Of a DNA stretch of 64,000 nt, positions 19,366-27,630 are shown one piece after another; the stretch's first letter is position 1; each line of letters opens with the position of its first letter. The translations under genes were made by a program, and so were the position numbers. Source of the stretch: Polaribacter batillariae (GTDB lineage: Bacteria; Bacteroidota; Bacteroidia; Flavobacteriales; Flavobacteriaceae); contig NZ_CP071795.1 in the NCBI RefSeq assembly GCF_017498485.1, positions 1,054,001-1,118,000 of the forward strand. The letters run 5' to 3'. Under the pieces are notes generated by a model that was given only the letters and a program-made list of their open reading frames with translations, did no database searches and had not been told where the DNA came from.

Positions 19366-19977
19366 ATGAACAATCATTTTTCTAATACGATTTCTCTTAT
19401 AAAGTCTCTAAAAAATGGAGAATCTGAAGCCTATCGTTTTTTAGTAAAAAATTATCACCATCAACTTTGTGTTTATGGATTTAGTTTAACAAATGATAGT
19501 AGCTTGGCAGAAGACATTGTGCAAAATGTTTTTATGAAGATTTGGAGAAATCGCCAAAAATTAAAAGAAGATTTTGTTTTAAGAAATTATTTATACAAGT
19601 CTGTTTATAATGAATTTATAGACCTATATCGAAAACAGAAAAAAGTTTTAATGCTCGAAAAAATTCATATTGATGCACTAAATCTTATTGTTGAAGAGAA
19701 TGAAGAAAAGAATTTAGAGAAATTAATTGGCCTTGTAAAAACAGAAATTGAAAAACTACCTCCAAAATGCAAGCAAATTTTTTTACTGAGTAAGAAAGAG
19801 GGACTTACAAATATCGAAATTGCAGAATATTTAAATCTTTCTATAAAATCTGTAGAAGCCCATATTACGAAAGCATTTTCTGCATTAAGAAAAAGCCTTG
19901 GAGACAAAGTAAAAACGATTTTGTTTTTAATGTTTAAGAAACGAAAAGAGGTGCATGCCGTTTTTTCGAATCACTAA
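19366..19977 (+). CDS. ECF-type RNA polymerase sigma factor (operon B)
   Basis: A 203-residue ECF sigma factor. Region 2 covers EAYRFLVKNYHHQLCVYGF through LAEDIVQNVFMKIW (about residues 18-60). Region 4 contains LPPKCKQIFLLSKKEGLTN and IAEYLNLSIKSVEAHITKAF (about 130-172). It is transcribed divergently from fecR, TBDR and the GDPD genes. TACTTTCG at about 19326-19333 resembles the phylum's -7 box with one change. It is expected to activate operon B, and perhaps its own gene, after a signal passed through the STN receptor and FecR. Confidence 0.9.
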   Translation: MNNHFSNTISLIKSLKNGESEAYRFLVKNYHHQLCVYGFSLTNDSSLAEDIVQNVFMKIWRNRQKLKEDFVLRNYLYKSVYNEFIDLYRKQKKVLMLEKIHIDALNLIVEENEEKNLEKLIGLVKTEIEKLPPKCKQIFLLSKKEGLTNIEIAEYLNLSIKSVEAHITKAFSALRKSLGDKVKTILFLMFKKRKEVHAVFSNH

Positions 19978-20147
19978 CACACTTACAAGCCATTTTATTG
20001 ATTTAAAACACCTTATAAACAAAATTAATTTACGCTAACTGCCCACTATTGGACTCACAAAAATATTAGGAAAAATCTATATCGAACGAAATTGAGGTAA
20101 ATATAGTCTTTCCACTCTAGTACCATTTATCATTAGAAAAAATGTAA

Positions 20148-20801
20148 TTATGATTTTAATTTATCTCCAAAAATTAATAACAATACAATAGGAACAGCTA
20201 ATAAAATAACCATTAATGTATTCGTAGAAATTAATGATGGAACTAGAATTAATGTAATAGCAAAACCACCCATTGCCCCACCTAAATGCGCTGCATGACC
20301 AACATTTCCTAGATTTTTTTTCATTCCATAAATAGAATATAGTAAATAGGCAATTCCGAAAATGTATCCTGGAATTGGTATTGGAATAAAAAATAAATAT
20401 AAACTCATGTCTGGATACAATAATATAGAAGAATATATAACTCCAGAAACCGCTCCAGAAGCTCCAACCGCACTATAATAAGGCTCTTTTTTGTGATAAA
20501 GTAAAGAATACAAACTTCCTGTTAACAAACTACCGAAGTAAATTATTAAAAAATTAGGCGTTTTTAACACTCCAGAAACAATTCCTCCAAATAAATACAA
20601 TGCATACATGTTAAATGCTAAATGCATCCAATCTACATGTAAAAAGCCAGAGGTAAACATTCTTACTTTTTCTCCAGATAAAATTCTACTAACTTGAAAT
20701 TTATAGGTGTCTAAAAAAGAATAATCGTTAAAACCTTTCATCGAAACCAAAACATTGGCAATAATAATAAATAAAACGGCGCTATTTATACTTTCTATCA
20801 T
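20148..20801 (-). CDS. Rhomboid family intramembrane serine protease
   Basis: A 217-residue six-helix inner-membrane protein of the rhomboid family. The catalytic serine is in GASGAVSG (about residue 113) and the catalytic histidine in VGHAAHLGGAMGG (about residue 172). The conserved HVDWMHLAFNMYALYLFG segment (helix 2) is also present. It would cleave transmembrane substrates within the bilayer, but the substrate is unknown. A -7 box lies only 4 bases before the start codon. It is divergent from the acyltransferase gene at 20884. Confidence 0.9.
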   Translation of the reverse strand: MIESINSAVLFIIIANVLVSMKGFNDYSFLDTYKFQVSRILSGEKVRMFTSGFLHVDWMHLAFNMYALYLFGGIVSGVLKTPNFLIIYFGSLLTGSLYSLLYHKKEPYYSAVGASGAVSGVIYSSILLYPDMSLYLFFIPIPIPGYIFGIAYLLYSIYGMKKNLGNVGHAAHLGGAMGGFAITLILVPSLISTNTLMVILLAVPIVLLLIFGDKLKS

Positions 20802-20805
20802 ACAA

Positions 20806-20813
20806 CAAACATA
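20806..20813 (-). promoter_or_regulatory. -7 promoter box for the rhomboid gene
   Basis: On the minus strand the sequence reads TATGTTTG, a full match to the Bacteroidota -7 consensus TAnnTTTG. The ATG at 20801 follows after 4 bases, so the transcript would be nearly leaderless. No -33 TTG is seen at the usual distance. Confidence 0.45.
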
Positions 20814-20883
20814 ATAAAAACCTTTAGAAATATCTCTTTTCGTTTTAAATTTATATCCGATATTTGCAAGATAAAACCTTATT

Positions 20884-21774
20884 ATGCAATTTCTTGTTTT
20901 TGCACTTACATACCCTATTATTTGGATACTCTCGAGACTACCAATGAGATTATTATATATAAAGTCTGATGTTTTGTACTTTCTGATCTATCATGTTATT
21001 GGCTATAGAAAAACCGTTGTTTTAGAGAATTTGAAATTGGCTTTTCCAGAAAAACCTGAAGAAGAACTTTTAAAAATTAGAAAAAAATTCTTTAAACATT
21101 TAATCGATTTAATGATGGAAAGTGTAAAAGCTTTCTCTATTTCTGAAAAAGAAATTTTAAAACGGTACAAGTATAAAAATCCAGAATTAGTAAATTCGTA
21201 TGCCAAACAAGGAAGAAATATCGCTTTGGTTGGAGCGCATCAAGCAAATTGGGAATGGTCTGTAACCATGCCATTGGTATTAGACATTACTGTTTACGGA
21301 ACATACGCACAACTTCAAAATAAATACTTCGAAAAGAAAATTTACAAGTCTCGAAAAAGATTTGGTATCGATGGTTTTGATACTTCGAATACGATAAAGG
21401 GAATGCAAAGTAATTTCAGTAAAGGTTTAAGAGGTGCATATATTTTATTAAGTGATCAATCTCCACAACCTCACAAAACCTATTATTGGCGAGAATTTTT
21501 TAATATAAAAGTTCCAGTGCATACAGGTGCAGAAATGCTTTCGAAAAGATTTAATTTAGTAGTGATCAACTACGTTGCAAAAAAAGTAAAAAGAGGTTAT
21601 TACGAAATAGAATTTCAGTTAATAACGGAAGCTCCAAAAGAATTTAAAAATTATAAAATTACAGATTTATATACTAAGTTAACAGAAAAAAACATCTTAG
21701 ACCAACCCGAATTCTATTTGTGGTCTCACAAACGATTTAAGCATAGAGATAAAGTGCCAAAAGAATTTTTATAA
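20884..21774 (+). CDS. Lysophospholipid / lipid A late acyltransferase family protein (LpxL-HtrB type)
   Basis: A 296-residue inner-membrane-associated acyltransferase of the LpxL/HtrB family, which transfers acyl chains from acyl-ACP to lipid A precursors or related lipids. The HX4D/E catalytic motif appears as GAHQANWEWS (about residues 117-126). LSDQSPQPHKTYYWREF (about 195-211) is the second conserved block. The N-terminal hydrophobic segment is FALTYPIIWILSRLP. The size is typical for the family. The gene is divergent from the rhomboid gene and convergent with the aminotransferase gene. Confidence 0.9.
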   Translation: MQFLVFALTYPIIWILSRLPMRLLYIKSDVLYFLIYHVIGYRKTVVLENLKLAFPEKPEEELLKIRKKFFKHLIDLMMESVKAFSISEKEILKRYKYKNPELVNSYAKQGRNIALVGAHQANWEWSVTMPLVLDITVYGTYAQLQNKYFEKKIYKSRKRFGIDGFDTSNTIKGMQSNFSKGLRGAYILLSDQSPQPHKTYYWREFFNIKVPVHTGAEMLSKRFNLVVINYVAKKVKRGYYEIEFQLITEAPKEFKNYKITDLYTKLTEKNILDQPEFYLWSHKRFKHRDKVPKEFL

Positions 21775-21822
21775 TTTTAAAAAACACTTCATATTATTTT
21801 AACGAACGATAAAAAATAAATT

Positions 21823-23292
21823 CTAATCTTTATAAAACCAATCGTTTACCAATTGATGCTCGATTGCTGCTACAGTTTTATGTGCATAATCGTTTTTAAT
21901 TGGATGATATTCGTAATCTTTAGACCAATTTTCGATATTTTTAGATAATTCTTTTAAAGAATTGCATATATATTCCAATTCTTTATTTGTAATTGTTGGA
22001 TGCACAGACAAACGAACCCAACCTGGTTTCTCTGTATTACAACCGTGTAAAATTTGGTCCTTAATTCTGTTAGACGTTTCTTGATCTACATTTAATAAAA
22101 AATGCCCATAAGTTCCTGCACAAGAACACCCCCCTCTTGTTTGAATTCCAAAACGATCGTTTAGTAATTTTACTACTAAATTAAAATGATATTTTTCAAA
22201 ATAGAAAGAAAAAATGCTTAACCTTTCTTTATGATTGGGTGCTAAAATTTTAACTCCTTTTAAATCTTCTAAAGTTTTAAAAATAACTTTATTAATTTCA
22301 TCTTCTCTTTTCTTAATGTTTTCAACGCCCATTTCTTCTTTCAATTGAATCGCCAAAGCAATTCTAATTGTTTGTAAAAATGCAGGGGTTCCTCCATCTT
22401 CTCTGGTTTCTACATCATCAAAATAATCATGTTGCCCCCAAGGATTTGTGTAACTTACGGTTCCTCCTCCAGGATTATCTGGAATGGTATTTTTGTATAA
22501 CTTTTTATTAAAAACTAAAACTCCAGAAGTGCCTGGACCTCCTAAAAATTTATGAGGAGAAAAGAAAATAGCGTCTAAATATTCGTCTTCTGCCTCAGGA
22601 TGCATATTTATATTTACATAAGGTGCACAACAAGCAAAATCTACAAAACACAAACCATTATAACTGTGTATTAGTTTTGCTACTTTATGATATTCCGTTT
22701 TAATACCAGTAACATTAGAACAAGAAGTAATTGAAGCTATTTTTATGTTACGATGTTCATGTTTTTTAATACACTTTTCGAAACTTTCTAAACACACTAA
22801 ACCTTCGTCATTACAAGGTACAACTTCTACATCTGCAATGGTTTCTAACCAAGAAGTTTGGTTAGAGTGGTGTTCCATATGAGATACAAAAACAATGGGT
22901 TTTATTTCTTCTGGAATATGGGTATGGTCTTTTAAATTTTCTGAAACTTTTAAACCTAAAATACGTTGAAATTTATTTACAACTCCTGTCATACCAGAAC
23001 CCGATGTTATTAAAACATCGTTTTCATTCGCATTTACATGTTTTTTTATAATTTTTCTAGCTTCGTGATATGCCAACGTCATTGCCGCTCCAGAAGTAGA
23101 AGTTTCTGTATGTGTATTCGCTACAAAAGGTCCGAATTTATGAAGCATTTTTTCTTCTAATGGCAAGTACAGCCTTCCACTGGCAGTCCAATCGGTATAA
23201 ATTAAATTTTGTTCTCCATAAGGAGAAGTAAATTTTTGATTGATGCCTACAATGTTTTTTCTAAACTGACTAAAATACTTTTCTAAATCCAT
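21823..23292 (-). CDS. Aminotransferase class V / cysteine desulfurase-like PLP enzyme
   Basis: A 489-residue fold-type I PLP enzyme. The PLP lysine lies in FFSPHKFLGGPG (about residue 240) and a cysteine-containing loop RGGCSCAGTYG (about residue 392) resembles the active-site loop of cysteine desulfurases. SHMEHHSNQTSW is a further class V signature. It is about 80 residues longer than SufS/IscS, with a C-terminal extension (about 450-489). Its true substrate is uncertain, since cysteine desulfurase-like sequences also include selenocysteine lyases. The outer membrane protein gene lies 11 bases downstream. Confidence 0.85.
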   Translation of the reverse strand: MDLEKYFSQFRKNIVGINQKFTSPYGEQNLIYTDWTASGRLYLPLEEKMLHKFGPFVANTHTETSTSGAAMTLAYHEARKIIKKHVNANENDVLITSGSGMTGVVNKFQRILGLKVSENLKDHTHIPEEIKPIVFVSHMEHHSNQTSWLETIADVEVVPCNDEGLVCLESFEKCIKKHEHRNIKIASITSCSNVTGIKTEYHKVAKLIHSYNGLCFVDFACCAPYVNINMHPEAEDEYLDAIFFSPHKFLGGPGTSGVLVFNKKLYKNTIPDNPGGGTVSYTNPWGQHDYFDDVETREDGGTPAFLQTIRIALAIQLKEEMGVENIKKREDEINKVIFKTLEDLKGVKILAPNHKERLSIFSFYFEKYHFNLVVKLLNDRFGIQTRGGCSCAGTYGHFLLNVDQETSNRIKDQILHGCNTEKPGWVRLSVHPTITNKELEYICNSLKELSKNIENWSKDYEYHPIKNDYAHKTVAAIEHQLVNDWFYKD

Positions 23293-23303
23293 TACTTTAT
23301 GTT

Positions 23304-24128
23304 TTAAATATTGAATTTTGCCCCAAACACAATTGTTTTTTCGAAAAATGTAAAACTTTGTGAAGCCTTATCTTCTGCATTTTCTGTAGTTCTTATGCTT
23401 GGCATTTTAATGTAGCCGTATTTTAAATCAGACTGAGCAAAGAAATACTTAAAAAACGTTAGGTTTAAACCGGCTCCTGCAGAAATACCCCAACCAGAAA
23501 CATGAAACTCGTCCCACCTTTTTTGATTGAAAAGCTTCGAGTTTGTTCTTGGAAACAAAACACCTGCCCCAAAACCCTCGGTTACATTTAATTGAAAATC
23601 TTTATGATTCATTCCAATAAAATGTCCAATTTCATCAAACCTTTTAAACTCTACGTTAACATAATTTAAACCATCTGTATGTTCGAACTGTAAAAAATCG
23701 TGGGTTAATTGGATATCTTCCTTATTATAAATTCCATCAAAAGTATTTCCTGCATTTATTTCTCCATTAATTTTTACTGTTTGAAAAGATCTTACTACAT
23801 ACTTCATATGATTTACACCTACAGAAATCGTATAATTATCGCTTAAAAAATAACCAACCCTAGCATTTGTTTGTGGTAAGGTTATTTTTGTAGGATGAAA
23901 ATAATCGAACGTAAAATCTGTGGGTCTATCTTTTGCGCTTACATTTTGTAATGTAAAGTCGTAATTATTTCCTTGAAAACGAATATCTGAATTCGAATAA
24001 CTCGCTCTATTCCAACCCCAATAAAAAAACAATTTTCCTTTATTTGATGTTTTTTTTACTTTTTTTTCTTGTGACAAAAGAGTAACAGATATCAATAAAA
24101 AAAATAATACTACTAATTTTGTTTTCAA
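23304..24128 (-). CDS. Predicted outer membrane beta-barrel protein of unknown function
   Basis: A 274-residue protein with a signal peptide (LVVLFFLLISVTLLSQEK). Alternating hydrophobic/polar strands dominate, for example YTISVGVNHMKYVV and LNLTFFKYFFAQSDLKYGYI. The C-terminus KTIVFGAKFNI ends in a hydrophobic alternating strand as in outer membrane barrels. Nothing more specific is recognised. It lies 5 bases downstream of the phosphohexomutase gene and 11 bases upstream of the class V aminotransferase gene, so the three may form one transcript. Confidence 0.65.
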   Translation of the reverse strand: MKTKLVVLFFLLISVTLLSQEKKVKKTSNKGKLFFYWGWNRASYSNSDIRFQGNNYDFTLQNVSAKDRPTDFTFDYFHPTKITLPQTNARVGYFLSDNYTISVGVNHMKYVVRSFQTVKINGEINAGNTFDGIYNKEDIQLTHDFLQFEHTDGLNYVNVEFKRFDEIGHFIGMNHKDFQLNVTEGFGAGVLFPRTNSKLFNQKRWDEFHVSGWGISAGAGLNLTFFKYFFAQSDLKYGYIKMPSIRTTENAEDKASQSFTFFEKTIVFGAKFNI

Positions 24129-24133
24129 TATTT

Positions 24134-25525
24134 CTAAGCTATAATTTTTTTAATTTCATCGATAAAACGAACCGCTAAATCGTCTGCAGCTTGTTGCGAT
24201 TTTGCTTCTGTATAGATTCTAATAATTGGCTCTGTATTCGATTTTCTTAAGTGAATCCATTTTTCTGCAAAGTCTATTTTTACACCATCTATGGTGTTTA
24301 CATCTTCGTTTGCATATTTAGAAGCCATGGTTTCTAAAATCTTATCAACATTAATTTCTGGTGTTAACTGGATTTTATTTTTGCTCATAAAATAACTTGG
24401 ATAAGAATCTCTTAATTCTTTACAAGACATTTTTTGGGTTGCTAAATGCGATAAAAATAATGCGACACCTACCAAAGAATCTCTACCATAATGCGAAGCA
24501 GGATAAATAATTCCTCCATTTCCTTCGCCACCAATTACAGTGTTGGTTTCTTTCATTTTAATAACTACGTTTACTTCTCCAACTGCAGATGCTGTGTACG
24601 TGCCTCCGTGTTTTTCTGTAATATCTCTTAATGCTCTTGATGATGATAGGTTAGAAACTGTATTTCCACCACCTAATTTCCCTAAAACATAATCTGCACA
24701 AGCAACTAGCGTGTATTCTTCGCCAAACATAGAACCATCTTCGCAAATTAAAGCCAAACGATCTACATCTGGATCTACTACAATTCCGAAATCTGCTTTT
24801 TCTTTCACAACTAATTCAGAAACATCTGTTAAGTGCTCTTTTAAAGGTTCTGGATTGTGTGGAAATTGTCCATTGGGTGTACAATACAGTTCTACACATT
24901 CTACACCTAAATGTTTTAATAATGCAGGAATAAAGATTCCTCCTGTAGAATTTACACCATCTACAACTACTTTAAATTTTGCTTTTTTAATGGCTTCTAC
25001 ATCAACCAATTCTAAATCTAAAACAGCTTGAATGTGTTTTTGTAAATAAGAACTGTCTTTAGAGTAATTTCCTAAATCATCTACTTCTGCAAATTCAAAA
25101 TCTTCATTTTCTGCTAACTCTAAAATTTTCTCACCTTCAGTTCCATTTAAAAATTCTCCTTTTTCATTCAATAATTTTAAAGCATTCCATTGTTTTGGAT
25201 TGTGAGATGCTGTTAAAATAATTCCTCCGTCTGCATTTTCCATAGGAACTGCAACTTCTACAGTTGGTGTGGTTGACAAACCCAAATCTACAACATCTAT
25301 TCCTAAACCAACTAAAGTATTGGCTACCAAACTCGAAATCATTTTTCCAGAAATACGTGCATCTCTTCCAATAACCACTTTAATGTCTTTTTTATGATGG
25401 TTTCTTGCTTTTATAAATGCCCCGTAAGCAGATGCAAATTTTACCGCGTCTATTGGAGTAAGATTATCGGCTGTTTTACCACCAATGGTTCCTCTAATTC
25501 CTGAAATTGATTTGATTAATGTCAT
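24134..25525 (-). CDS. glmM: Phosphoglucosamine mutase / phosphohexomutase
   Basis: An alpha-D-phosphohexomutase of about 463 residues. The phosphoserine loop is TASHNPKQWN (about residues 95-104), the metal-binding loop DPDVDRLAL (about 245) and the sugar-binding loop GEGNGG (about 328). The C-terminal phosphate-binding loop is RKSNTEPIIRIY. The opening MTLIKSISGIRGTIGG is typical of bacteroidotal GlmM-type enzymes, which convert glucosamine 6-phosphate to the 1-phosphate for cell-wall precursors. The start at 25525 is chosen over an upstream ATG at 25555, because a -7 box at 25553-25560 would place that codon outside the transcript. Phosphomannomutase activity is possible. Confidence 0.87.
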   Translation of the reverse strand: MTLIKSISGIRGTIGGKTADNLTPIDAVKFASAYGAFIKARNHHKKDIKVVIGRDARISGKMISSLVANTLVGLGIDVVDLGLSTTPTVEVAVPMENADGGIILTASHNPKQWNALKLLNEKGEFLNGTEGEKILELAENEDFEFAEVDDLGNYSKDSSYLQKHIQAVLDLELVDVEAIKKAKFKVVVDGVNSTGGIFIPALLKHLGVECVELYCTPNGQFPHNPEPLKEHLTDVSELVVKEKADFGIVVDPDVDRLALICEDGSMFGEEYTLVACADYVLGKLGGGNTVSNLSSSRALRDITEKHGGTYTASAVGEVNVVIKMKETNTVIGGEGNGGIIYPASHYGRDSLVGVALFLSHLATQKMSCKELRDSYPSYFMSKNKIQLTPEINVDKILETMASKYANEDVNTIDGVKIDFAEKWIHLRKSNTEPIIRIYTEAKSQQAADDLAVRFIDEIKKIIA

Positions 25526-25552
25526 TCTTTTTGGTTGTTTTTTGATTAAATA

Positions 25553-25560
25553 CAAAGATA
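25553..25560 (-). promoter_or_regulatory. -7 promoter box for glmM
   Basis: The minus strand reads TATCTTTG, matching TAnnTTTG. Transcription would start near 25549, giving about a 24-base leader before the ATG at 25525. No TTG at the expected -33 distance was found, so support is moderate. Confidence 0.45.
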
Positions 25561-25853
25561 ATTCTATTAAATGATTCTGTAAAATAATTTAACAAGTAGT
25601 AAGATCATTTATCATTTTAAATTACTGTAATTTACAACAAGAAATGGTATAAGTTTAAAGAAAAAAATTGTTAATAAAAATGCGCGTTAGAGATTGTAAT
25701 GTCATCCTTTTTAGCTCTCAGTTCGAGTGAATTTATGAAGAATGAACAAATTTATATCGAGAACAAAACTACACCTTTTGACTACATTCAATACAAATTG
25801 CAAGTTCGAATTTTAGGAAACGCCCAAAATAAAAATACTGAAATAAGCTGCAT

Positions 25854-25886
25854 AAAAAAACTCCAACAAATAAATGTTGAAGTTTT
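25854..25886 (-). terminator. Intrinsic terminator of rpmE2
   Basis: On the minus strand, AAAACTTCAAC and GTTGGAGTTT form a stem with one wobble pair around an 8-base loop. A run of seven T follows. It lies 26 bases after the rpmE2 stop codon. Confidence 0.75.
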
Positions 25887-25911
25887 ACATATCTTTAAAA
25901 TTCTAAAAAAA

Positions 25912-26166
25912 TTAGTCTTTTTTAAATTTTTTGTATTTGTTTTTAAATTTATCAATACGTCCTGCAGCATCAATTAATTTAGATTTACCAGTGTAAAATG
26001 GGTGAGAAGTTCTAGAAATCTCTAATTTTACTAAAGGATACTCAACACCATCAACTTCTATCGTTTCTTTCGTGTCAACTGTAGAGCGTGTTAAAAATAC
26101 ATCGTCATTAGACATGTCTTTAAATGCTACCATTCTATAATTCTCTGGATGAATTCCTTTTTTCAT
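25912..26166 (-). CDS. rpmE2: 50S ribosomal protein L31, type B
   Basis: An 84-residue large-subunit ribosomal protein. The start [20 protein letters not shown], the central [22 protein letters not shown] and the basic lysine-rich tail are characteristic of type B L31. The zinc-binding CxxC motifs of type A L31 are absent, as expected for a C-minus form. It is monocistronic, with its own promoter about 100 bases upstream and a clear terminator. Confidence 0.95.
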   Translation of the reverse strand: MKKGIHPENYRMVAFKDMSNDDVFLTRSTVDTKETIEVDGVEYPLVKLEISRTSHPFYTGKSKLIDAAGRIDKFKNKYKKFKKD

Positions 26167-26267
26167 TTTATTATATTTTAATACTTTAGTGTTATGTTTG
26201 CAAGAGTAAAATTGGTAAGGTTCTACTCAAAAATTCTAAATAGCTGTTTTTAACTATTTTGAGGATG

Positions 26268-26296
26268 CAAATTTAACCTTATTTTTTAATTTACAA
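26268..26296 (-). promoter_or_regulatory. Promoter of rpmE2
   Basis: On the minus strand TTG (26294-26296) is followed after 18 bases by TAAATTTG (26268-26275), a full match to the Bacteroidota -33/-7 promoter. The predicted start near 26264 gives a leader of about 98 bases before the L31 ATG, long enough for an autoregulatory structure. Confidence 0.65.
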
Positions 26297-26429
26297 ATAA
26301 ATAAATTGTTTTTATTTGAACATCTGTAAAGATTCTAAAAATTTAAGGCTCTTTTAGTGCTTGAAAATTGTTTTTTATCGCCTTTTTTTTGAATATTTAC
26401 ACTCCAAAACATTGAAATTTATATAAATA

Positions 26430-27470
26430 ATGAAGAAATTTTCTATTTTAATAGCCTTTGTATCTATTTTATTAATTGCCATATCTTGTAACGATGGTTA
26501 TAAATTTTCGATTGAAAAACCCGCAAAAACTGTTTTAAATGAATCTGTAACCATTAAAATGGTAGAGAAAAATGGCAAACCTGTAGATAAAATTCAGTTT
26601 TATGTAAACGGAAAAGAAATTGCTAGCGAAGGCAATACTGCAACAATAAATACCACAAATTTAGGGGTTGGTAAACACAGTGTGGCTGCTTTGGCTTTTT
26701 TTGACGGAAAAACAAAAAAGAAAAATAGTTTTATTGAAGTTTTTGCCAATAAAAAACCAGCCATTTACGATTATAAAATTGTAAACACCTACCCACATGA
26801 CACAAAAGCATATACGCAAGGCTTAGAATATTACAATGGTTTTTTATACGAAACCACTGGACGAAGAGGAGAATCTACTTTAAGAAAAGTAGATATTAAA
26901 ACTGGTAAAGTGCTTCAAAAAATAGATTTAGATAAAAAATATTTTGGAGAAGGAATGACCATCGTTAACCATAAAATTATTTGGTTAACTTGGCAAAACA
27001 AAAAGGGTTTTGTGTACGATTTAGAAACTTTTAAACAAGAAAAAGAATTTGCCTATAATAAAAGTAAAGAAGGTTGGGGTTTAACACAAGATGAAAATAA
27101 TTTGATAAAATCTGATGGTACAAACAAAATTTGGTTTTTAGACAAAGAAACTTTTAAAGAAAAGCATTCGATACAAGTTTATACACACGATAGAGCTTTA
27201 GAAAGTTTAAATGAATTGGAATTAATTAACGGAAAAATTTACGGTAATATTTATCAAAAAAGTGCCATCGCAATTATAAACCCAAAAACAGGTATTGTAG
27301 AAGGTTTGGCAGATTTAAGATCTTTAGAAAAAGAAATGGCAAAAACACAAAAATTAGTTGCTAACGACGAAGTTTTAAACGGAATTGCTTACGACAAAGA
27401 AAACAACAGGCTTTTTGTAACTGGAAAGTATTGGGGAAAATTATTTGAAATAGAATTAATTAAAAAGTAA
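26430..27470 (+). CDS. Glutaminyl-peptide cyclotransferase, lipoprotein
   Basis: A 346-residue bacterial-type glutaminyl cyclase (five-bladed beta-propeller), which converts N-terminal glutamine of peptides or proteins to pyroglutamate. The lipoprotein signal ends ILLIAISC (cysteine at about residue 20). An N-terminal Ig-like segment (about 30-105) precedes the enzyme domain. Family signatures are YPHDTKAYTQGLEYYNGFLYE (about 120-140, slightly varied), TGRRGESTLRKVDI and YFGEGMTIV; the end contains LNGIAYDKENNRLFVTGKYW. It probably acts in the periplasm. Such enzymes are common in Bacteroidota, where many exported proteins start with glutamine. Confidence 0.88.
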   Translation: MKKFSILIAFVSILLIAISCNDGYKFSIEKPAKTVLNESVTIKMVEKNGKPVDKIQFYVNGKEIASEGNTATINTTNLGVGKHSVAALAFFDGKTKKKNSFIEVFANKKPAIYDYKIVNTYPHDTKAYTQGLEYYNGFLYETTGRRGESTLRKVDIKTGKVLQKIDLDKKYFGEGMTIVNHKIIWLTWQNKKGFVYDLETFKQEKEFAYNKSKEGWGLTQDENNLIKSDGTNKIWFLDKETFKEKHSIQVYTHDRALESLNELELINGKIYGNIYQKSAIAIINPKTGIVEGLADLRSLEKEMAKTQKLVANDEVLNGIAYDKENNRLFVTGKYWGKLFEIELIKK

Positions 27471-27514
27471 TATTTACTAATTTTATAAGTTATCTTGTTT
27501 ACACAACAATATCA

Positions 27515-27617
27515 GGTCGAGCGCAGTCGAGACCTAAAATTATACCAGTTATTGTTTGAAATTACAGGATTTTCAAATGGTAAATGGTATTAACCTCTCG
27601 ACTGCGATCGAAGAGAC
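27515..27617. repeat. Palindromic dispersed-type element in the leader of the beta-helix lipoprotein gene
   Basis: Two inverted arms, GAGCGCAGTCGAGA (27519-27532) and TCTCGACTGCGATC (27596-27609), match at 13 of 14 positions around about 63 bases. The TCGACTGCG wording is typical of short GC-richer palindromes scattered through low-GC flavobacterial genomes; a related TTTCGACTTCGCTC occurs near 36994. The element ends 14 bases before the next start codon, so it must lie in that gene's leader or promoter region. Confidence 0.55.
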
Positions 27618-27630
27618 AGAAATAAAATCT

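Larger units (their letters stand above)
25526..25911. other. Intergenic region between glmM and rpmE2
   Basis: This gene-free stretch of 386 bases holds the -7 box of glmM, an imperfect palindromic segment at 25721-25764 (starting GTTCGAG and ending CGAGAAC, resembling dispersed flavobacterial repeats, single copy here), and the rpmE2 terminator. A small forward ORF across it has no recognisable features and runs into rpmE2 on the opposite strand, so it is not called. Confidence 0.55.

Noticed and set aside
21823..23292. Calling this gene sufS or iscS
   Set aside because: It has a cysteine loop but is much longer than either and no suf/isc genes are adjacent, so only the broader family is given.
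25699..25977. A 92-codon forward open frame between glmM and rpmE2
   Set aside because: It crosses the rpmE2 terminator and runs antisense into rpmE2, with low-complexity composition.
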